The notes under the pieces were generated by a model. That model was not told where the DNA came from and ran no database searches. It was given only the letters and a program-made list of their open reading frames with translations. A program made the translations under genes and the position numbers. DNA of 6,616 bases from JANPLG01 sp964609085 (GTDB taxonomy: Bacteria; Armatimonadota; SYMT01). The stretch lies in assembly GCA_964609085.1 (NCBI GenBank), contig CAZSRZ010000171.1:1-6616 (forward strand). Direction: 5' to 3'. Of this stretch, positions 1 through 4,463 are shown piece by piece (position 1 is the first letter of the stretch; each line of letters opens with the position of its first letter).

Positions 1-78
1 GGGTGGCTGGAGACCGCGCGTTAATTGCAGCGCCAACTCTCGGGGTTGGGTCCTCAAGTAGAGCCCTCGAACACGGAC

Positions 79-205
79 TCGCCTTTCGTCTTCTGCCATG
101 AGTCCCGCGGCGCTCGGGATTCATGGACGACGTGCCGGGGTTGGGCCCATCGATCGGGGCCGAGATCGTGGAAGTCATGCGGCCGAGGACGGCCGCGCAC
201 CCAGG
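79..205. repeat. Diverged tandem repeat unit, copy A
   Basis: First of three related blocks. It opens TCGCC...CGTCTT, passes through GGGATTC (116-122), continues with a segment alignable to copies B and C (GACGACGTGCCGGGGTTGGG at 125-144, then TCGGGGCCG), and ends in palindrome 1. The hairpin conserved in B and C is broken here (CTTCTGCC...AGTC), so this is the most eroded copy. Positions of GGGAT in A, B and C (116, 296, 466) give a period of 180 then 170 bp. Noncoding as far as I can see. Confidence 0.7.
176..200. repeat. Small GC palindrome, copy 1
   Basis: CATGC...GCGCAC element with a perfect 7-bp stem, GCGGCCG (179-185) against CGGCCGC (190-196), loop AGGA. The stem sequence differs from the other three copies on both arms, which keeps it paired. 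Confidence 0.75.
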
Positions 206-216
206 TTTGGGGAAGC

Positions 217-240
217 CATGCGGGTCGAAGGCCCGCGCAC
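217..240. repeat. Small GC palindrome, copy 2
   Basis: Stem GCGGGTC (220-226) against GGCCCGC (230-236), loop GAA, seven pairs including one T:G that is a pair only in plus-strand RNA. With its left flank, 201-240 aligns ungapped with 681-720 (34 of 40 identical), so copies 2 and 4 share a longer element than the palindrome alone. Confidence 0.75.
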
Positions 241-259
241 TTGCGCCTGTTGACATGAA

Positions 260-383
260 TCGCCCTCGGTCTTGTGACGGAGTCACGAGGCACCCGGGAT
301 TCTTCGGCCACGTACCCCGGATGGGGCTATGGGTCGGGGCCGGGTTCGTCAACGCCATGCGGGCCGGACGCCCGCGCACCCAG
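260..383. repeat. Diverged tandem repeat unit, copy B
   Basis: The most complete copy. Positions 260-310 match 430-480 of copy C at 48 of 51 sites without gaps (differences at 268, 294 and 307). It contains hairpin CTTGTGAC-GGA-GTCACGAG at 271-289 (8 pairs, one G:T), then a middle segment (CACGTACCCCGGATGGGGCT) alignable to A and C, and ends in palindrome 3 at 356-379. Confidence 0.8.
356..379. repeat. Small GC palindrome, copy 3
   Basis: Stem GCGGGC (359-364) against GCCCGC (370-375), loop CGGAC, six pairs. Same CATGC...GCGCAC frame as the other copies. It forms the right end of repeat unit B, as copy 1 does for unit A. Confidence 0.75.
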
Positions 384-429
384 GTCGACGCACTCGCAGG
401 CCATCGGGAATCCCCGCTCGATAGCGGAC

Positions 430-521
430 TCGCCCTCCGTCTTGTGACGGAGTCACGAGGCACTCGGGATTCTTCGACCAGGTACCCTGGACGGGTCTAT
501 CGGTCCGGGCCGGCTGCGTGA
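430..521. repeat. Diverged tandem repeat unit, copy C (lacks terminal palindrome)
   Basis: Starts with the 51-nt block nearly identical to copy B, including the same hairpin at 441-459 with identical sequence. The middle segment (CCAGGTACCCTGGACGGGTC...CCGGGCCGG) is still alignable to B to about 521, after which similarity stops and no CATGC...GCGCAC palindrome follows. The break lies about 30 nt before the group II intron-like block, so the copy may have been cut by whatever brought that block in. Confidence 0.75.
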
Positions 522-550
522 CCGGGATCCTCATCCACGGGTCTCGAGCG

Positions 551-674
551 CGGACCGTCCAAGGGACGTCGCAGCCCAAGGGCTGAACCGGTGGAGAGCG
601 GGCACCCCCTGGGTGTTGCGGGAAAACCGCGCGTACGGTTCGGGTGGGGAGGGGCCGGGTAACCACCCCGTTAC
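551..674 (+). mobile_element. Group II intron-like 3' fragment (domain V/VI-like), degenerate
   Basis: A run of hairpins read on the plus strand. CGTCC/GGACG at 556-568; CAGCC-CAAG-GGCTG at 572-585; then GAACCG (585-590) able to pair with CGGTTC (636-641). Inside are GCACCC/GGGTGT (602-616) and GCGG-GAAAA-CCGC (618-630), followed by GCGTACGGTTC. From memory of group II introns, domain V is about 34 nt, begins GAGCCG or similar and ends with this GAAA-type loop, a 2-nt bulge and GTACGGTTC; the 3' half here fits well. The 5' half is interrupted by about 22 extra bases after GAACCG, and the usual AGC triad would read AAC. GGGTGG (642-647) with CCACCC (663-668) could be a domain VI stem, and GTTAC at 670-674 a 3' end. 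No reverse transcriptase gene is present, so this would be a dead remnant. Moderate confidence. Confidence 0.42.
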
Positions 675-680
675 TCACAT

Positions 681-720
681 CCATGTTGGGGCAAGCCATG
701 CGGGCCAGAGGCCCGCGCAC
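681..720. repeat. Small GC palindrome, copy 4, with shared left flank
   Basis: Perfect 7-bp stem GCGGGCC (700-706) against GGCCCGC (710-716), loop AGA. The left flank 681-696 matches 201-216 at 13 of 16 positions. This copy lies 37 bp past the end of the ABC gene on the operon's strand and could limit read-through or protect the mRNA 3' end, but no T run follows on the minus strand. Confidence 0.7.
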
Positions 721-728
721 CCGGGTCT

Positions 729-747
729 GGCGAATCTGGCGTTCGCC
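729..747 (-). terminator. Possible weak hairpin after the operon's last stop
   Basis: GGCGAA (729-734) pairs perfectly with TTCGCC (742-747) around a 7-nt loop, 9 nt past the ABC gene's TAA. No T run follows on the minus strand, so it is not a classical intrinsic terminator. Together with palindrome 4 further downstream it might stall or stabilise the 3' end of the mRNA. Confidence 0.25.
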
Positions 748-756
748 GCGCGTGAG

Positions 757-1677
757 TTAGGCCGGTCTCGCGCGGACCCAGTGCCCCGGAGAAGATTCGT
801 GGAGCGGGAGGTCATCCTCTTCCGCGGCCGCCTCGTCCTCAAGAACGGTCCGGCTGCCACGGAGCGCGGGATCGGGATTGGGGATGGCCGCCATCAGGCG
901 ACGAGTGTAGGGGTGTTGCGGCTGGGAGAAAAGTTCATCGGAACCCGCGAGTTCGACAATCTGTCCGCGCCGCATGACGGCCACGCGGTGGCACACATGG
1001 CGAACCAGGGTAAGGTCGTGGGCGATGAGCAGGTAGGAGAGTCCGAGCCGCTCCTGCAGGTCTGCGAGCAGGTTGATGATCTGGGCTCGGATCGAGAGGT
1101 CGAGCGCCGACACCGGTTCGTCGGCCACAACAAGGTTGGGCGACAGCGCCAGTGCCCTCGCGATTCCGATCCGCTGTCTCTGTCCCCCGCTGAACTCATG
1201 CGGGTACTTCCGCAGCGAGGATTCCGGGAGCCCCACAAGCTGGAGCAGTTCGCGGACGCGGGCCTCCCGCTCGGCGCGAGAACCCACACGATGGATCTCC
1301 AGCGGCTCGAGCAGGCTCGCGCGGATGGTCATGCGCGGATCGAGGGACGAATACGGATCCTGCAGCACGATCTGCATGCGTCGGCGCAGCGCTCGCACCT
1401 GGGCCGGGGGGAGCCGGAGCACGTCCGCACCTTCGTAGAAGACCTCCCCGGCATCAGCGGGGATGAGGCGCAGGATGCACCTCGCAGCAGTCGTCTTCCC
1501 GCACCCGCTCTCCCCCACCAACCCGAACGTCTCGCCTCGGCGGACGTGGAAAGACACATCATCCACGGCGCGCACCACGCTGCCGGCCCGCCCGCGGAAC
1601 GTCTTCCGCAGGCCGCGGACGTCCAGAATCACCGGCGGGGCGCCATCGATAGGCGGCTGGGGCTCGAAAGGGCTCAT
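757..1677 (-). CDS. Oligopeptide/dipeptide-type ABC transporter ATP-binding protein (OppF/DppF-like)
   Basis: Cytoplasmic ATPase subunit of an ABC importer in the peptide/nickel family. 306 residues with every catalytic motif: Walker A GESGCGKT 55-62, Q-loop Q106 in VLQDPYSSLDP, signature FSGGQRQRIGIARAL from 162, Walker B LVVADEP with D186/E187, D-loop SALD, and H-loop H220 in IAHDL. The C-terminal stretch from about 246 (SQPQHPYTRRLMAAIP) is the oligopeptide-type extension, ending SSPGHWVRARPA. The QDPYSSLDPRMTI region and tail are typical of OppF/DppF rather than OppD. The ATG overlaps the tyrA TGA by 4 bp (ATGA). It closes the operon: TAA at 757-759. No permease, OppD partner or substrate-binding protein is in the window, so it must pair with subunits encoded elsewhere or just be the last gene of the transcript. 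Substrate unknown. Confidence 0.95.
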   Translation of the reverse strand: MSPFEPQPPIDGAPPVILDVRGLRKTFRGRAGSVVRAVDDVSFHVRRGETFGLVGESGCGKTTAARCILRLIPADAGEVFYEGADVLRLPPAQVRALRRRMQIVLQDPYSSLDPRMTIRASLLEPLEIHRVGSRAEREARVRELLQLVGLPESSLRKYPHEFSGGQRQRIGIARALALSPNLVVADEPVSALDLSIRAQIINLLADLQERLGLSYLLIAHDLTLVRHVCHRVAVMRRGQIVELAGSDELFSQPQHPYTRRLMAAIPNPDPALRGSRTVLEDEAAAEEDDLPLHESSPGHWVRARPA

Positions 1678-2555
1678 CGGGGGTCTGGGGAAGGTGAGTT
1701 AGGAGGGACGAGGAGATCGCGGGCATGCTTTCCCCGCTCGAAGGCGGCGAGGAGGGCGGGACCGTCCGCGCCTTGCAACGCTTCGCGAAAGGAGTCTAGC
1801 CGCGCAGCGGCCTGACTGAGCACATCCAACATCGCCTCCCGGTTGGTCAGGCAGATGTCCCTCCACATCTCCGGTGGGCTGGCCGCGATGCGCGTGGTGG
1901 TCTTGAATCCGCCCGCCACCAGTAGCCGCAGAATGTCGAGCGGCAGTGTGCCGGCGATGGCCGCCTCGGCAACCACCGCCGCAGCGACGTGCGGCAGGTG
2001 GCTAATGCGCGCGACCGCTTCATCGTGCAGCGCCGGCTCCATCTCAACGGGCACCGCGCCCAAAGCGCGAACGAGCCCGGCCATCCGCGCCAGCGAAGGA
2101 GCGTCCGTTTCGGCAACCGGCGTCAGCACGTAGACGGCGCCTTCGAACAGATCTGCCCTGGCTGCCTCGACACCGCCCTTCTCCGAACCTGCCATCGGAT
2201 GCCCGCCGACGAAGGCGACGGCGGGCGGGAGGATCAGCGGCAGCTCGCGCACGAGACGGGACTTCGTGCTGCCGACGTCCGTCACCAGCGATCCCGCAGT
2301 CAGGTGGGGGGCGATTTCAGCAGCGATCGCCGGCATCGTCAACACCGGCGGCGCGAGCACAATCAACTCCGCGCCCCTCACGATACTCGGATCCGTAGAG
2401 CCGGCGTCCAGAGCCCCCAGCGCGATGGCGGCTTCCACGGTGGCCTGCCTTCGCACGAGGCCCACAACCCGTCGGGCGAGTCCCCGGCTTCGCAGCGCCA
2501 GCCCCAGGGAACCGCCGATCAGGCCGACACCGGCGACCGCCACCGTGTCGAACAT
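1674..2555 (-). CDS. tyrA: Prephenate/arogenate dehydrogenase (TyrA)
   Basis: Oxidative decarboxylation of prephenate (or arogenate) on the way to tyrosine, cytoplasmic, NAD(P)-dependent. The 293 residues have an N-terminal Rossmann domain with AGVGLIGGSLG (G9, G11, G14), then DVGSTK at 93-98 and GGHPMAGSEKGG at 117-128 holding the probable catalytic His H119. The helical dimerisation domain follows with SHLPH 185-189 and GFKTTTRIAAS from 216 with R223, a likely substrate Arg, and PPEMWRDI. There is no chorismate mutase domain in front and no room for an ACT domain behind, so it is the short monofunctional form, without an obvious tyrosine-feedback domain. ATG start at 2553-2555, 3 nt after the aminotransferase TAG, with no strong Shine-Dalgarno, so probably coupled. 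The TGA overlaps the ABC gene's ATG. NAD versus NADP and prephenate versus arogenate preference cannot be decided here. Confidence 0.94.
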   Translation of the reverse strand: MFDTVAVAGVGLIGGSLGLALRSRGLARRVVGLVRRQATVEAAIALGALDAGSTDPSIVRGAELIVLAPPVLTMPAIAAEIAPHLTAGSLVTDVGSTKSRLVRELPLILPPAVAFVGGHPMAGSEKGGVEAARADLFEGAVYVLTPVAETDAPSLARMAGLVRALGAVPVEMEPALHDEAVARISHLPHVAAAVVAEAAIAGTLPLDILRLLVAGGFKTTTRIAASPPEMWRDICLTNREAMLDVLSQAAARLDSFREALQGADGPALLAAFERGKHARDLLVPPNSPSPDPR

Positions 2556-2558
2556 GCG

Positions 2559-3680
2559 CTACGTCACGCCGCAGGTGGACGGGGCGTGGATGACCTGCTC
2601 CAGCGCCTCGAGGAACCGGACATTGTCTTCGTGTTTTCCCACGGTGACCCGCAGGCATCTGGGCACCCCCAGCTTACTTCCAGCTCGGACAATCACACCC
2701 CGACGCAGTAGCCCGTCATAAACGGCCTCCGCCTCATCCCCTACCTCGATAAGCATGAAGTTGGCATGAGTGGGAACGGAGTGGAGTCCAAGTCGCTCAC
2801 ATCCGGTGCGGAGTTGTTCACACCCATCGAGATTCATCCGACGGCTGATGCTCACCTGATCCGGATCCCGGAGGCTGGCGAGTGCCGCCACCTGTCCGAG
2901 CGTGTTCACGTTGAAAGGCTCTCGCACCTGGTGGAGCGCCGCGACGATTTCCGGCCGGGCGATTCCGTAGCCCACGCGCAGCCCGGCCAGGGCGTGGATC
3001 TTGGAGAAGGTGCGAAGGACGATGACGTTCAGCGCTTCCCGCACGTACGTAAGGCCGTCTGGATACTCCGGGTCGACCACATACTCGGCATAGGCTTCAT
3101 CGAGCACCACGACCGCTCGCTCGGGGACCCTGCTGAGGAAGCGCTCTAGATTGTCGCGGCCGACGATGGTCCCGGTGGGGTTGTTCGGGTTGGCGATGAA
3201 GATGAGCCGGGTGCGCGGCGAGATCAGCGCGGCCATAGCGTCGAGGTCGTAGGCGTAGCGCACCAGCGGCGCGGTGACGTAGGCGGCGCGATTCAGGATG
3301 GCTGCGGCTTCGTAGCGCACAAACGTCGGATCTGCGGTGAGCAGTTCGTCGCCGGGCTGCAAGTAGGCGAGGCCTAGATAGTGGATCAACTCGTCGGATC
3401 CGTTCCCGACAACGATTTGCCCCTGGGGCACATCCAGGGTCTCCGCCAGGGCCTGAACGAGGTTGTAGCAGGCCCCGTCGGGATAGAGAGCCAACCCCGC
3501 GCCCACACGACCGAGGGCCTCGAGGGCGGCCGGCGAGGGGCCCAGGGGATTCTCGTTGCTCGCCAGCTTGATCACGTCGTGCAGGCCGAGTTCGCGCTGC
3601 ACTTCCTCAATCGGCTTGCCGGGTGAGTACGGACGGAGCGCACGGATATGGTCCGCTGCCAGTGGTGGGGAGGGCTTCAC
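2559..3680 (-). CDS. hisC: HisC-family aminotransferase (histidinol-phosphate / aromatic amino acid aminotransferase)
   Basis: Fold-type I PLP aminotransferase, cytoplasmic. The family converts imidazole-acetol phosphate plus glutamate to histidinol phosphate, and many members also transaminate phenylpyruvate, 4-hydroxyphenylpyruvate or prephenate. I chose the GTG at 3678-3680 (373 residues, VKPSPPLAADHIRALRPYSPG): it lies 4 nt after the receiver's TGA and has GAGG on the minus strand at 3690-3693, 9 nt upstream. An ATG at 3740 would add 20 residues lying inside the receiver gene and unlike the family N-terminus. Motifs (from the GTG): SNENPLG 41-47, GNGSDE near 93-98, NPNNPTG 164-170, DEAYAEY 194-200, Schiff-base K227 in RTFSKIHALAGLRVGYG, and substrate/PLP Arg R344 in LRVTVG. 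Full length. The next gene is TyrA, 3 nt downstream, so a role in tyrosine/phenylalanine synthesis is likely, with or instead of histidine synthesis. Family certain, substrate not. Confidence 0.93.
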   Translation of the reverse strand: MKPSPPLAADHIRALRPYSPGKPIEEVQRELGLHDVIKLASNENPLGPSPAALEALGRVGAGLALYPDGACYNLVQALAETLDVPQGQIVVGNGSDELIHYLGLAYLQPGDELLTADPTFVRYEAAAILNRAAYVTAPLVRYAYDLDAMAALISPRTRLIFIANPNNPTGTIVGRDNLERFLSRVPERAVVVLDEAYAEYVVDPEYPDGLTYVREALNVIVLRTFSKIHALAGLRVGYGIARPEIVAALHQVREPFNVNTLGQVAALASLRDPDQVSISRRMNLDGCEQLRTGCERLGLHSVPTHANFMLIEVGDEAEAVYDGLLRRGVIVRAGSKLGVPRCLRVTVGKHEDNVRFLEALEQVIHAPSTCGVT

Positions 3681-3693
3681 GCGGTCAGGCCTC
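3681..3693 (-). promoter_or_regulatory. Ribosome binding site deciding the hisC start
   Basis: GAGG on the minus strand at 3690-3693, 9 nt before the GTG at 3678-3680, sitting in the last codons of the second receiver gene. It supports the GTG over the ATG at 3740. Confidence 0.55.
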
Positions 3694-4056
3694 GCCGGTC
3701 GATCCGTGGCGGTGTGCCAGGGCCAGAAGATCACGCACATCGAAGGGCTTGGTCAGGTAGCCATCGGCGCCACTGTGGGTAGCCACCGTAATCTCGGCCA
3801 GTCCGTCCAGCGCGGTCAGCATCACGACCGGGATCTCCCGCGTCCGGGGGTGGCCCTTCAGGGCGCGGAGCGTGTCGATTCCGTCCACGCCCGGCATCAT
3901 CCAGTCCAGCATGATCAGCGCGGGCTGATGTTGGATCGCCTGGTTCATCCCTGCCGGGCCATCCACGGCCTCGAGCACTTCGTAGCCTTCTCTCCCCAGC
4001 ACCACCCGGCAAAGTTCTCGCACGTTCGGATCATCATCGACGATCAGGATCTTCAC
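3685..4056 (-). CDS. Stand-alone receiver-domain response regulator (second of pair)
   Basis: A 123-residue CheY-like receiver with no output domain. Visible residues: acidic run D7-D9 in ILIVDDDP, phospho-acceptor D51 in LIMLDWMMPG, T81 in VVMLTAL, and K103 in DGYLTKPF. The start is a GTG at 4054-4056 overlapping the upstream regulator's TGA (GTGA). It is preceded by a good Shine-Dalgarno, GAAGGAG on the minus strand at 4064-4070, 7 nt from the GTG, which supports this start and suggests it can be translated independently of coupling. It resembles the preceding receiver throughout, but differs around the phosphorylation site (DWMMPGVDGID versus DVMMPGLNGWQ) and in helix 4 (DGLAEITVATHSGA versus QRTDVERAVSLGV), so the two probably have different partners. 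The likely phosphodonor is the adjacent kinase. Confidence 0.96.
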   Translation of the reverse strand: MKILIVDDDPNVRELCRVVLGREGYEVLEAVDGPAGMNQAIQHQPALIMLDWMMPGVDGIDTLRALKGHPRTREIPVVMLTALDGLAEITVATHSGADGYLTKPFDVRDLLALAHRHGSTGEA

Positions 4057-4463
4057 AGCTCGGCTCCTTCGGTGACGACGTTGGCGGCGTGGGGCGACGC
4101 CAGAGTCTCTTCAATCGTGTGCAGCAGGTCAGCGGGCTCAAACGGTTTGGTGAGGTATCCATCCACCCCCAGCGACACGGCCCGCTCCACGTCCGTCCGT
4201 TGGGCGAGGGCGGTCAACATCACCACTGGGATTCTCCCCCAGGCCTGCTCGGAGCGCAGTCGCTCGAACACCTGCCAGCCATTGAGACCCGGCATCATCA
4301 CGTCGAGTAGGATGAGGTCCGGAAGCGGACCAGCGAGGAGGTGATCGAACGCGGCGGGCCCGTCCTCCGCTTCATCCACCTCGTATCCCTCGGTGCGGAG
4401 CATCAACCCGATGAAGAGTCGGTTCTCCGGCTCGTCCTCCACCACCAGCACTCGTCGCTTCAT
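4053..4463 (-). CDS. Stand-alone receiver-domain response regulator (first of pair)
   Basis: A 136-residue CheY-like receiver, consisting of little more than the REC domain. Visible residues: acidic pocket E9/D10/E11, phospho-acceptor D54 in LILLDVMMPG, switch residue T84 in VVMLTAL, and conserved K106 in DGYLTKPF. The C-terminal tail (about 120-136, LASPHAANVVTEGAEL) is too short for an output domain. The ATG overlaps the kinase TGA by 4 bp (ATGA), so translation is probably coupled and the kinase above is the obvious phosphodonor. No strong Shine-Dalgarno sequence sits before this start. It is clearly similar to the next gene (shared EGYEV-EA-DGPA, IPVVMLTAL, DGYLTKPF), which suggests tandem duplication. 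Whether it signals by protein contact, as a phosphate sink or through a relay cannot be told from sequence. Confidence 0.96.
   Translation of the reverse strand: MKRRVLVVEDEPENRLFIGLMLRTEGYEVDEAEDGPAAFDHLLAGPLPDLILLDVMMPGLNGWQVFERLRSEQAWGRIPVVMLTALAQRTDVERAVSLGVDGYLTKPFEPADLLHTIEETLASPHAANVVTEGAEL
4057..4070 (-). promoter_or_regulatory. Shine-Dalgarno for the second receiver gene
   Basis: GAAGGAG on the minus strand at 4064-4070, 7 nt from the GTG start. It is the clearest ribosome binding site in the operon and lies inside the end of the first receiver gene, so it decides the GTG start and suggests strong or independent translation of this receiver. Confidence 0.7.

Larger units (their letters stand above)
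1..756. other. Gene-free repeat region downstream of the operon
   Basis: No open frame here shows a recognisable protein. Apparent short frames (for example across 54-311 and 123-521) are built from the repeats themselves. What it holds: three diverged repeat units (79-205, 260-383, 430-521), four GC palindromes, a group II intron-like block (551-674) and a weak hairpin after the last stop codon. Positions 1-78, 522-550 and 675-680 show nothing I can name, except that 4-35 can form a loose helix reminiscent of a group II domain VI (TGGC 4-7 with GCCA 32-35). Confidence 0.7.

Noticed and set aside
54..521. Short open frames within the repeat region
   Set aside because: Their sequence is made of the repeat units and palindromes, and the same peptide fragments recur wherever the DNA repeats do. 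No ribosome binding site or domain supports them.
79..521. CRISPR-like array
   Set aside because: Repeats are few, long and diverged, spaced at 170-181 bp, and the sequence between them is itself partly repeated; no cas gene nearby.
618..650. tRNA-like GGTTCGG motif
   Set aside because: GGTTC resembles a T-arm, but no acceptor stem, anticodon arm or matching T-stem can be drawn around it; the group II domain V reading fits better.
613..1815. Long plus-strand open frame of about 400 codons opposite the ABC ATPase
   Set aside because: It is antisense to a gene with every ABC motif intact, and its translation is Arg/His/Pro-rich low-complexity sequence typical of GC-rich antisense frames.
1989..2711. 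Plus-strand open frame of about 240 codons opposite tyrA and hisC
   Set aside because: Antisense to two well-supported enzymes; no domain recognised and composition is that of a shadow frame.
3681..3740. ATG at 3740 as the start of the HisC homologue
   Set aside because: The added 20 residues overlap the end of the second receiver gene and do not look like a HisC N-terminus; the GTG at 3680 has a ribosome binding site and the expected family start.
3556..4344. Plus-strand open frame opposite the receivers
   Set aside because: Spans three real minus-strand genes and shows no family motif.
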